Source of the DNA: Obelidium mucronatum
Lineage: Eukaryota; Chytridiomycota; Chytridiomycetes; Chytridiales; Chytriomycetaceae
Assembly (NCBI GenBank): GCA_025765595.1
Contig: JAIVFH010000056.1
Coordinates: forward strand, 124,001-188,000
Length of the DNA stretch: 64,000 nucleotides
Direction of reading: 5' to 3'
Both the position numbers and the translations under genes were made by a program. Shown here in pieces: positions 1 through 12,200 of the stretch (its first letter is position 1; every line of letters begins with the position of its first letter). Below the pieces are notes generated by a model that was not told the DNA's origin, ran no database searches, and saw nothing but the letters and a program-made list of their open reading frames with translations.

Positions 1-306
1 CGACAAGGCCAATGCATGATTCTGAACTTGATTGCTAGTCTTTTCAGATTCTGTTGGTGCTTTGTTGGAACCTTTGATCGGTTTGTGAGCAAGGTTTGTT
101 TTTAAATCAAAGAAGCCGCTGCCAATGCTTTAAAGAAACAAGCAATCCCTAATCCCATATTGAATCGAGAAATTTGATTACTAGGCGCCGAGTTAGCGCT
201 GACAAGTTGTCTGTCGCGTTCTGACAATCCAAAAGGATGCCTGCACGAAACTTCTAAAAGAAGGATCGAAACAAACTTGAATTCAAGAAATCAAATTACG
301 ACTTCA
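1..306. other. no recognisable gene; 5' flank
   Basis: No supported reading frame was found in this stretch. It probably holds the promoter and 5' UTR of the G8-domain gene that follows. A gene ending just left of the window cannot be excluded. Confidence 0.4.
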
Positions 307-3300
307 ATGAAGTGTATTTTGATCTCTGCTTGGTTTGCTGTCGCTGTGGTTGGGCTTCCGCTCCCACTGGATTCCAGTCTGTTGCAGGAGCACGTGGTTG
401 TTTCTTCAAGAGACACGAAATCGACTGCTGTTCCAACCGTGAATACAGTCCCTGCCGATCCCAAGACATACACCGCTTTTATTAACACAGCCATTCAAAA
501 TCACTGGTCGGAATCTGTTACGCTTCCGCGTCCAAACACGTCCAATGTCTTTGCCGAGAACAGGTTCCTAAAATTACCCCCCAGCGCTTCATCTTTCACT
601 GATCACTAATTCAAACCGCAAATAGTCTTCAAATTGACTGCCCCCATCGCGCAGCGGATACCAAAAATTGGGAATCCGCAGACACGTGGCCAAACAAGAT
701 TGTTCCATCTGCTGACGGCCAAAATATTACAATCCCAATCAACACAACTGTCCTCATCTCGGCCACATCACTGGACCCTTTCCACGTCTACGGAACAATC
801 ACGATACCGTCTGGGTCTGGAATCGTGTTCAACGACGAATCAATCACATTGAATACGAGAGGAATTCTGATTGATGGAGGCTCTTTGAAGGCTGGATCGG
901 AAACCTGTAGACTCAGAAGCTATTTAACAATCATTCTTCATGGAGTTAAACCGGCGCCATTAACTGCCGTACCTCCTCCTATTGTAAAAGGTGAATCCTT
1001 AGTCGATTGGCAGGCTTTAATCTAATACTATGGCTCTAAGGAATTGCTGCGGTGAATGGAGGGACTCTAGATATTCATGGTCAAGTTTATGCACCTGCGT
1101 GGACGCGTTTATCTGTGACGGCTCGCAAAGGAGATACCCAAATCTTGGTTCAAGACCTAGTCAATTGGGAAGTTGGTCAATCAATTCTCGTCACTACCAC
1201 AGCCACCAAGGACAGCAGAGACTTCAATCAAAACGATGTGTCTGTCATTAAAAATATTACTGTGGCAGCTGGAATCGGCAGCGCAGTCACTGTGATCGGA
1301 TTGGAGAAACCGCTCCTCTACAATCATTATGGTGGATCTGAGTATCAAGCAGAAGTCGGTCTTTTGAGTCGCCGAATTCTTATTAAGGGAGACGACACTT
1401 ATTCTAATCTGACTGACACTGCCGCAGTTTGTGTTGGGGACACCATGAGTGCTGTTTCTACAAATCCGTGCGGGGCTCCAAAAGGATACGGAGGCCACAT
1501 ACAAATTATTGGATCTGCAATTGGACGCGTTCGAGGGGTCGAGCTTTTCCAGATGGGTTAGTGGTGTTGGTTCCCTTGTTGCTCAATTCTGACACCAAAC
1601 AACAAAAAAGGTCAAACAAACGTAATGGGAAGATATCCGTACCATATTCACATGGCAAAAGACAATGGTCGAAATAGCTATCTTGATTCGAGCTCAATTC
1701 ACCAAAGTTTCTTTCGTTGCATGAGTATTCACGGCTCTTCCAACGTCACAATCTCCAACAACGTCGCCTTTGATATCACCGGAAACTGCTTCTATATAGA
1801 AGATGGTGTTGAGGAAGACAATTTGTTTCAATTCAACCTGGCAGCCCACATTCACTTCTTGGGATCCCCCACCAACCCTAAAACGTTTTACACCCAGGGA
1901 TTGGATCTTGTTTGGGAGGATCCTGTCAATTTAATTGTACCAACCGATGTAACAGCCGCCCCATTTTATATTACGAACCCTTACAACTCATTTATTGGTA
2001 ACGCTGCCTCTGGGGGTTGGGCTGGGTATTCCTTCCCCAGCATGCCTGCTGCAACAGGGTTGAGTGCCAATACACCAGGAATTTCACCAAGCTCTCGACC
2101 ATTGAAAGTATTTGAAGGTAATTCCGCTCATTCCACTGGGTTTTGGTGGGCGAACGGTGCTGGTGTTTACGTTGGTGGGTTATTCAAAACTGAGGCAAAT
2201 GGCTCATTGTCCTACAACCCCGGACGAGTCGTTTCTGCACTGGCACGTACTTGCAAAGTCCCTTTGACTGCCTCTGGTAGCTGCTCTTCGCCGGCTTGGA
2301 TGAGATTCAACAATACCAAAGTTTTTCTTGCCAATCGCGGCATTATGCACTGGGGAGTGCGTGTTGAAATTTTCCGATACGAAGGGCATGATTGTGGGAT
2401 ATCAGCTAACGTTTTTGGACAAGTCTGGATTGACCAGATGCTAGCTATTTGCCGTACCAACAACACATTCATGCCATACTTGAGCGGTTGCCCGTCAGCT
2501 GGAACATCCAATTCTTGGAAATGCGCTGGTAGAGACTCTTCCTATTGGAATAGTATGCTAGGGTTCTCTTGGTACGACACGGGGCAGAACCATATTATTT
2601 CGAATGCTACGTTCCGTACGTGCACGAATGCATGGGCTCCTGCGTTACAACGCAAATCAATGGCGGTCTGGCAATTTTTAACCCACAGTGATCAATATAT
2701 CCCAAATGTGATGCAAGCAACGAGAAATATTACATATCAAAACTGTAATGCGAGTCAACTTTGGATTTTCAATAATTATCAACGCACGACCGTGTCCGGA
2801 AGGCTGCAGAGCTGGTATAAACCATTGCATTGTCACGGTTTAATATTAATTTTGCTCATTTTCTTGGAATATCAGGTTGGACTTTGACGGTACAGCCAGT
2901 CTTTCAGCTGGAAGAACAATGATAGGATCTTCATGGGCCAATGAATGGTGGAACCCATATGGAACTCCCAAATGCCGCCTAGCCCCCGCCAATATGAGCA
3001 TGTGGCTCTGCACGGATGACAAAATCTCTGAGGCTTCCATCTACCTGACAGCTGACCCCACTCAAACAGGTCTCATTGGAACTACACAATGTTCCAACGG
3101 TGACTTGAGCATTTCTTGTCCAATAATTGGATACGCAGCCCATACTGGCTCGAAAAACATCACCAATGGGTTACCTTTGACCATCAACACTCAAATCACA
3201 GGTCCACTTCTCCAACCCAACGGTACTGAGTGGTTTGTGAGATATAATGCAGGATCGCCCATGAACTTGACCATCAGCCGAATGCAGTTCCCGTCCGAAA

Positions 3301-3793
3301 AAAACAGCCTCGTACTGGTACTACCTTATCCTCCAGGAACATCTTTTAATGTCACAGCCAACGCAGCAACCTGGTGCTATCCGTCAAAGAAAACAATCTG
3401 TAAACAATCTTTCAATCAAACAACAAGCATGGCGGACTTCCAAAGCCTCGCAAATACAGCAGGGAAATGCCTTCTATTTTGACAACATCACAAACTTACT
3501 GTATGTCAACGTCATGCCCTTGATTGACAGCAACTTGGGAACTGGTGGGGTCTTTAATCGTAGCCAACGGATCCAAGTCAATTATTCGAGCAGGAATCGC
3601 CTTGAATGCAGGTGCTTGGAGTGCAAATCTAGTGATCCAAGCGCGTGGGTGTAATTCCACAGATGGGGTGTATTGTACATTGAATACGCCCTCAAATCTG
3701 TCACCTCCTGTCGCATCAGCATCGCTAACACAGAAAGCATTGAGCAAGGTACAATTTTTCCTTGTTTGCCTTGTGTTGGTTTGTCTTTTCTAA
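307..3793 (+). CDS. secreted G8-domain / parallel beta-helix protein (CEMIP-like)
   Basis: The ATG at 307 opens a signal peptide (MKCILISAWFAVAVVG). Introns 564-625, 991-1040, 1557-1610 and 2815-2875 join into one frame. A G8 domain follows (NWESADTWP, IVPSADGQNITI, then repeated short beta strands), then a right-handed beta-helix region with the CEMIP/TMEM2-like blocks RYPYHIH, FFRCMSIHGS, DITGNCFYIEDG and FNLAAHIHF. Animal members are hyaluronan-binding or degrading extracellular proteins; the substrate here is unknown. Near 3462 the frame continues only if one base of GGGAAA is dropped, and a second unexplained +1 change lies at about 3500-3560. The 3' end is therefore uncertain: it is either an unrecognised splice pattern, sequence error or decay. 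Family assignment is good; function is inferred. Confidence 0.75.
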
Positions 3794-4077
3794 AGTTCGT
3801 GTATCATTCCAAGCCATGTCCGCCATGAAGAAATCGATAAAAAGAATCCATAAGTTCAGCAATTAAATTTTCATTTATCACTTTGAGAAGGGCCCAACAT
3901 ATCATCTCAATAAAAAAGACAGGAACGTGTTCGTTTCCTTTTTCGATCTTGAGTGGATAAGATTCTTTTCACCTCTGGCATCCATTCCGCTGCTTCCCAA
4001 TTTTTGTGAAGGAGGATAGCAGTACACCGAATTGAAATGCAAGAACGCTATTCTCAAGGGACAGTTTTCATGTGTCG

Positions 4078-7000
4078 ATGGACGCGTTGAGTTTCAAGTT
4101 AGTGAGCAAACGTCCTCGACGCAAGGCTCAGATTTCGTGTTATACGAAGGCACCGTATGATTCAGGAAGTAAACTCCCTGTAGCCTGTGCTTGTAAAGAG
4201 TTTGAACAGTATGATTTTGTGATTTATAATTTGTCAGAATCAGACACGATCAATATGATCCGCCTCACAAGGGAGGCTCGAGAGTCAATCCGCAGCCTCC
4301 TTCACTCTTTTATTATATCAGTTGTTCGCTGCGTCGACTCACGGCCAGTCTACTCAATCTCTATATTTTTTATTGGAATATCTTGTTATTCCTCAGCACT
4401 GTTCCGCTCGCTTGTCTTTTACATTCTCGTCCTGGTTGGCATTTGGACTATTTTCAGCGTTGAAGAGACCTCGCTGCGAAAGTCTAAATTAATCGGGAAA
4501 ACTGTCTTGGGCCTTGTGAGGGAATCCTCGACTTTCTTGCTTCCCCAACCGCGGTCGCCAGCAAAGACGGGTGCTACTGCATCGAAGCCACAGCCTCCAG
4601 CGCAAAAAATTCAGATATCCATCCCTCTGGCTCCAAAGACAGAGAGAGCCCTGCTGGACTTTGTCGCTGCTCTCTCGAAATCCACCATAGAGCCAATCAT
4701 TAGCACTGTGACACATGGCGATAAAGAGTCTCCTCTTTTGGATACAATCGAATCAGCTATTGGATCTGCTCTTTCAGATATCGGCCAGCGATCATCGAGT
4801 TTTGATTTTGCAAACTTTGTCTCTTTCAAACTGGTACCCAAAGTTACGAGGCATTTCACAGACTGCAGAATAGCCGCTGTAAAAGCTTCTAGAATCGCTT
4901 TATCTCAATCTTCTCCTTTAAAACCGAATACATTTGATGAGGCCCTGCTGCTGAAGTGTTACAAAAATGGCGACTTGCATCCTGCTCTCAAATCATGGAA
5001 AGCAGATGATGAATCCCTGCATAAAAGTAGCGAATTGGAGTACTTGAAATTAATTGCCACGAATTTATTGCCACGGTTGTTTGAATTTGACTGTGAAAGC
5101 CCCATATTTCGTGCCTTTGTTACAGAAATGTTTGCTGCGAAATTACTCAAACCGGTCATTGATATGTTTGCAGATGCGGATTATTGGAATCAGATATTCG
5201 ATTCTTTGGTGTGTTCTTCATCTTTCGTTATCGTTTTTTTTAAGTTAAATCTTCGACAGGGAGACCAAGTCATAAGCCAGGAGCATATCTTAGCCAAGCG
5301 AATAGCAGAAGCAGTAGAAAAGCAACTTACTGAAGAGCACGATGATTTGAACGATCATTCCATCCTTGGTGACAGCGAAGTACAAGCAAACCCAACGAGA
5401 ATATCTGCCTTGCTCTCGGCAGGTGCAGTTGGAGACTTATTGGATGAAATCAAAGCGTGCAAAAGCATAATTCAAGCTGAAAAAATTAAAGAATGTATAC
5501 TGAATGATATTTCGTTTGACAAAGCGAGAAAAGGTTTGTTTACTCAATGAAGTTAGTCTGCAATTCCAAACATAGATCTTTAGAAACTCTACTCAAAGGC
5601 AACTATGCGGATGCTTTCAAAGTAAAAGAACTGAAGAATCGAATCAAAATGTCTCATAAGCTCTTGAGAAGAGCCAATCGCCGAATAAGAACACTGAAGA
5701 GAAAAGTACGTGTCTCCAATTTTCAGTTCTTAAAATAACGAATATAATAGAAAATTATTGGAAATGCCTTCTCGGACCAAATCCCTTCTTTGGATGATAT
5801 TCTCGCAACGCCGGTTCTGCTACCTTTCTTCCAAGAAGTTCTGTTCTCAGCAGCATGGAAAGCGACCAGATTATACTCTAATATGGACTAATTTGCAGCG
5901 AATCGAAGATAAATCTGGTCTGTTGGTAGAATCAGCAAATTCGAGTGGGAGGTTATCAACTGGAACGATGCTGGAATCTCGTTTGGACCTCACCGATTAT
6001 TATGACACCGAAGATATCTCAGTCTCATTTGAAGTGATTCTACAGATCCATGAGTTTTTGGAGAAATACTTGACAGCCACGTTTTGGATGCAGTCAAAGT
6101 CCATTTTACCTGATCCAGCGGCCCTTGAAAGGGATATAAACCACTTACACGATGTTATTAGAAGTCGCTTAGAATATTTGAATAGATCTGCACATTTGCG
6201 AGAAAATGATTCGTTTGATAAATCAGGTTGTCAATTACTATTGAATGATTTGGAGCCCATCTGGAAACTACGTCACTTTATCACAGACGAATTAGAAGCC
6301 ACAGCATATCCGTTATTTTGCAACTCTAAACAATGCAGCGAGATGCTCAAAGTTGTTGAAGATGGTGCAATTTCGCCAAACGAACATGATGAGGCTGAGA
6401 ACGCTCCAGGCTCTCCAATACCATCAGAAAATAAGCGCAAAAAGCGATGGACAAAATTGCATCAGTCCAAAAGAATTTTTCGGCCCTTGAGTTGGCTGAA
6501 AAAGAAAGAAAGAGACGGAGAAGATAATTACGAAGCCGAACCTGATCAACCCAAAGATGACGAATACATAAAATCTTACATTATGCCGCTTAAAGACTCA
6601 AGCGACGAGGAAGCAAGTGAAGACGAACTCCCTTGGAGAATGTCTGTGTTCAATACACTTTCGACCGAAAAACAGACAACAGTATACTCGTCTCCTTCGA
6701 AAAAGCGCCAATCATTTGATCTATTTTCATTTCAAAATCAATTGCGAGACATTAGGGCACGAAAAAACGCCTCGGACGGGGCAGGGGATCTCTCTTCTTC
6801 CGATGACGACGCAAGGGGATTTGGAATTGTAAAGAAGCTGAAAAATATGGCAATGGAAGAATTATGTGCACTTAGCCGCCGGAAGAATATTCAAACGATC
6901 TGACGTGGGTGGGCTATTGGACACTGAGTCGACGTTCCGGCAGAGATGCCAAAGTCCAATTTCTGAACAAAAAACTGTTGAGGTGCGAGAGCATTTTGAA

Positions 7001-9178
7001 ACTCAAAGTCTCGCACAAACACAAGAAACTGAGTGCCTCATACCCAATTTTGGAAGAAAACGTGTGTCCAGTGCGTCCATTGAGACAATTGCAAAGCCAA
7101 AACCTCTGAACAGGCTGCAGTCACAGTCACTTAGAGCAATTTCCCACTCCTTCATCCCAGCCCAACAAGTTTTCAGTATCTATGGAAAAATTTAATCGTA
7201 GATTCACCTTGAATCGAAATACTCGTGAAAATTTAGAGGTATCAGTGGTAACTGGTGGCGACACCAACAAATCCTCGACAGCAACTTTGAAAGAAGCTTC
7301 ACCAGCAAACTCGCTCTCTGTAATTTCTGCCTTAAGAAGAAATTCCAGTCAAAACCAGTCACGGAAGCCGTCAATAAAGAGTGACGTCTCTCCTGTCGCC
7401 GATAATCCTGCTTCTAGACGCTCCTCATTTGCTCAAGTCAAGTCAGCAGCAAAAGGAATTCTCCAAAAAGTGACGGGAGCTGAAACTATGAAATCATTTC
7501 GCTCTTTGGGACGTCGGAAAAAAAATCGCTCTGATATAGAGGCTGAAAGCTCTGGATACGATACTTGCGCAGACCCTATTTCTCCAGTCTTGGTTTCGGA
7601 AAGTAATGAGACAGTTCAAGAGGAATTCGATGACTCTGAAGTAGGAGAGTGCGAAGAAAGGGATATCCCCGTGTCTCCATGCACTATAGATTTAACGGGG
7701 ACTGACGAAGCAGTGCCTAAAACTCATGCGGATATGTTACTTCCATCGCTGACCACGCCGAGAATTATAGAACTGGAAGAGCTGGTGGAGAGCACAAAAT
7801 CAGAGTTGGAAGATGTACAAGAGCATATCACCAATGCAGCGCAATTTGAACTGTCTTTGAATCGAATTCGAGCGTTAAACTTGATGAAGTCAGGTCTAGA
7901 AGTTGAAATCAAAAGACTGGAGGCTGAGAAAAAAGGCATGCAAAGAAAGGGACATTGAGAATTTAATATCTCCGGTAAGGATATGAAGCGTTGATACTGA
8001 TTCTGATTTTCACGAGCTCATATAAAATATACAATAATAGAACTCTACGTCGGTTAAAGTAACGTGTACCGAAGCACCAAAGGAGCTAGTGCTTTTCAAC
8101 ATTGAAGTACATCTTATCAATACTGAAGGCGAGAAATCTGGGTGAGTTAAACATTTAAAACTGTTCGATGTAACTGATTTTAGATAAGGTGGATTATTCA
8201 GAGGAACTATTCAGAGTTTATGGATCTCCACCAAAAACTCAAAGCAAAGTTTCCTTCAACAGCAAATCAATACGAAGCTCCTTCGAAAAAAATATTCAAA
8301 AGTGTTCTAAAATTCAGAAAGAGATTTGTCGAGACCCGGAGAAAGGCCTTGGAAGACTACTTGCAGGTAAGAGCCTCGTGACTCACCTGTCAAACACTCA
8401 CTCAACACGCAATAGAATCTTCTTAAACACACCGAAATATGCAAATCCGTCGAATTCAGATTATTTATTTGCCATTCGGATATTGTCCGTTTGTTATACT
8501 CTACAGATTCCGTTCCTTCTGAAACAAAGAAGCCAAAGACCAAGAAACAGTTTGTCAAAAATCTCTTTCTTAAATTCGAAGAAAATATCAAACGACATGC
8601 AGTCAAGCCGCAATCTCGATTCAACAGCGTTGCTCTTACTTCGGAAGAAAGTGCAGCTCAAAAGTTAAAAATCGACTCGAATGGGTCTGACACAGTAGAC
8701 GTGTTATTCGACCTCATTACAGAAATCTTTGAGTTGAAGGAAAAGGGTAACTTTATTCGCCGGAAAGCTCTTAACTTGGTGTTGCAGCACATTCTTGGTG
8801 GTGCAATTGAGCGTCGTGTATCAGAGGGTCTGAAAAGTATTGTGACGGAAGATGCTATGGCCATGAGGATACAGTCTTTAAAAGAAAGTATCTTCAACTC
8901 AGTATGGTCTGTGCGAACACCAGAATTGAAAGGTAGGGAAAACTCTCAAATCACATCTGCAATCCTGTGACTTCATTCTTTTTGTCACAGCCAAAACCCG
9001 TCAGGCTTCATCTTCAAAAATGACGCATCTATCACTGGCTCTGCTCGGAAAAGTAGTTGGGAAAAAGAACGCAAGAAGAGGAGCGCTCAAGTTCTTATGG
9101 GTCTTTCAAAACTCAGTTTTGAACAGACAGCTCATTTATATGATTCTAGATGATCTTTTAGAGGCGTTATATACTTGA
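4078..9178 (+). CDS. Mdm1/SNX25-like sorting nexin (TM-PXA-PX-Nexin_C)
   Basis: A membrane segment near residues 95-125 is followed by a PXA domain (LLPRLFEFDCESPIFRAFV, LKPVIDMFADADYWNQIF), a putative RGS-like stretch at about 5750-6350, a long charged Ser-rich linker with a coiled coil, a PX domain (WIIQRNYSEFMDLHQKLKAKFP, ending YLQNLLKHTEICKS) and a Nexin_C domain (FDLITEIFELKEKGNFIRRKAL, LNRQLIYMILDDLLEALY). Yeast Mdm1 and animal SNX13/14/25 tether ER to vacuole/lysosome or lipid droplets. Introns: 5209-5259, 5534-5583, 5706-5750, 7975-8040, 8142-8188, 8367-8415, 8933-8990, and probably about 6830 and 7060-7130. Single-base frame breaks are seen near 5890 and in the A-run at 7928-7936. 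The ATG at 4078 is the first in frame, but an upstream exon is possible. It converges on LRRC9 with a 57-bp gap. Confidence 0.85.
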
Positions 9179-9235
9179 AGCGTAACAAAATGGAATGAAA
9201 AAAGACTAAGAGGTTTATATAGTATTGCTTTTTAA

Positions 9236-12200
9236 TCAATGGTGCGAACGATTGTTACTGCCAAATCCTGATGAGTTCGATGCCAGTTTCATTTCCAACC
9301 CTGCCGTCTTGATTTAACGGAAACTCATTCAAGATTAAAAAGTAAGCTCATACCGTCCAATACAACAGATGTGATCCGAATAGGCAGTTTGGCTTGAGAT
9401 TGGGCTGTTGCTAGACTGAGTCCAGAAGACCCATTCAATGTATTCGGCGGTTTCACAACACACGCAGCTTCGTCCCTCATCAAACATTGATCCATAGAAT
9501 AAGCCTTAAAAGAAAGTTATTAGTCGTAGCGTATATATGTGTTGCGATATAAGCATACTTCTGCCCTCTTTCTATCGTCTTCGCTGACATCCCGTCCGTC
9601 AATCATGACGATTTGTGGAAACCGTAGAACTACTACAACTCTGTACAAAATTTTTCGAGTGATGGTATTTGACAACAGGCTTATCTCCAACAAGCTTGGA
9701 AGTTTCATTTTCTGTTGGCATGGTTTAGGTTATTTAGGAATAGTTGTTTGCGCATTTATAATTCCTTCAATGCTCACCTCAATTTCAACTACTTCATTGA
9801 TTCTATTAGAGTTGAGAAATAGGTATTGGAGGTTGGGTAAGCAATCAAAGTGCGATAGAGATCGCAACCTGTTTTCCCTGAATAAAAGGGTCAGAAAACA
9901 TCTATAGATATTTACAGCAAACAACAAACTTAATATGAAGCTCCTTCAAGTTGATAAGCGATAAGAACGAAGATGGGTCGGCGGCTTTAATTTGGTTTCG
10001 ATCCAAAACAAGTTCAACCAATGTCGTCATATGCTCCAAACCATCAATCTGTAGTTCGAAAATAATATGAGAACATGACTAACAAATAAAATATACTTCT
10101 ACCCGTGTGATTTTGTTTCCTTGTAGATACAGCCTCTTTAACTGACCCATACGATATAATCCCAAATCGGCAATTCTTGATATATTATTGTTTCCCAAGT
10201 GAAGTTCCTCGAGATTAGGGAAAATGCTCTTTCTTTGGAACTCAGAGTTATCGACTCTCCATCCATTCAACCCAACAACGGCTGGTAGATCGGCGAGCAA
10301 GAGTTTGTCGATTCGATTATTGTTGAGACAAAGGCATCGTAGACCCTGCAGTCCCGGCAAACGCGTCCAACGAGCTAAGTTGATTGCTGTCAAACTGAAG
10401 TCTGCGAATATTCCTGAATTCAGTACAGTGTGGCCCAGTGAAGCAATCGGCTTCACGAATTTTGCAATTTCTGAGATCCAGTTCACTAATGTTTCTGAAA
10501 CTAAAATGGCCGATTTTTGCTCCAAGAAGCTCAATAGTCAGCTTTCCCAGGTAAATCTCTTTCGCCGCTGCCTGTTCTTTGGAAGTGATACTTGCACCAT
10601 CCAAGATCTATTCATCAAAATAGTCAGAAATTCTCTATGCCGAAATTAAATTGCAGCCATACCTTTAAGCGAGATAAATGGAAGATGGTGAACATTCGGT
10701 AATGATGTTGTTGACACACTTGATTTCCAGTGACATCAAAAATAATCAGTCGCGGCAACTCCTTCAAAGGAAAAATATTGTATAGATCACTAATACAGTT
10801 GTTTCCGATATCTTAAGAAAAAAAAGAAATAAGAGAGTTGATTAGCAACTTTTTCGAATGAATGTGGTGTGTTTGTTCCTCACAGAATTCCATCAATGAC
10901 GGCATTTTAGCAAAAGGTTTAATCGACTTAATGAGATTGTTTTCCAAACTCAAAAGCATTAAGCTGGTGAAATTAGCTGCGCAGTCGACTTGAGTAATTC
11001 TATTCTTGCTGACATCCAGTTTTGTGAGACCCGCAAGGGACGTCAAGGAATCAATAGTTTCGATTTCATTGTCTTCCAATGATATTTCTTCCAGGCGAGG
11101 ACACAACGATAGTTTTGAAACATCACGAATATTGTTGTTCCGGAAGGACGCCCAACGAAGCTGAATAAGTCTTCAAAATTGATTATTAAAATAAAACCGG
11201 AACGGAATCACTCAATTCAGAATCATACCCCAGCGGAAGCATGTCTAGGTTGTATAAATTGCAATTATCGAGCTCCAACGTTGTAATGTTTTCAACAACA
11301 AACACATGTCCATCAAACGCGCCACCGGTAATTCTCCAATACTCATTCAAAGCGGCAGATGAGCCGTATCCACTCTGAGTTCTCACTGACAGAGGCCGGA
11401 ACAAGTGTTGCTGTGTTGAGGAATGCTCATAATATACATCCGCCCACGTCTTCATGCTGCGTCCTTCCGTAGCACAATCAATCTTCTTATTCAGTATCAT
11501 ACTCAAAGTATCCGCGTGTTTCAAGCTCTCATCCACCGGCCGCCCGTCCAATTTTTCCAATTTCAATAATCCTCCAAATCCTAGTAGCAAGGGAATATAT
11601 CCTTTGCATTTACATACTGGATTCAATCTTAAGTCAAGCTGCACAAGTTCAGAGAGTGTGCCCTGTATTTGGGCTAAATCTGTTGCGTGATGGAGCAAGT
11701 TTCCAGCCATATCCAGACTCTTCAAGTGCCCAGATACGTCTTGAAGCATTATCCCGACTGCAGCTATTTCATTAAATGATATATCTAAATGCTCGAGAAC
11801 GGGGAAGTACTTCAAGTTGTTTGGAATTTCTTTCAGGTTACACCGAGAAAAGCTCAAGTGTTTGATGTGTGAAAAGAGTCTGAATGTTGACATGGCGGGT
11901 AGCTTTGCATAGGTGGAGAGATTAAGGTGAGAATATTTGCGGGCGGTTTTTTGCTTAATATTTCCTGTAATATCAACACAATGTTAGTGAGAAACACTGT
12001 AATTTGGTTCCATTCACCAAAGTCAGTTCGATTGGTGGTGGACCCCGTAGATCTTCAATGCGCCTAATCTCGGGAAACTGCGCCTCAATCACAGCCATAG
12101 TGTATGCGTCGAAGAGACTCGAACCATCCTGTAGTCGAATTACAAAATTCAGAAATCGAATTTGTGGTGTAACTTCTCTGGCCAACCTCGACTATCGTCT

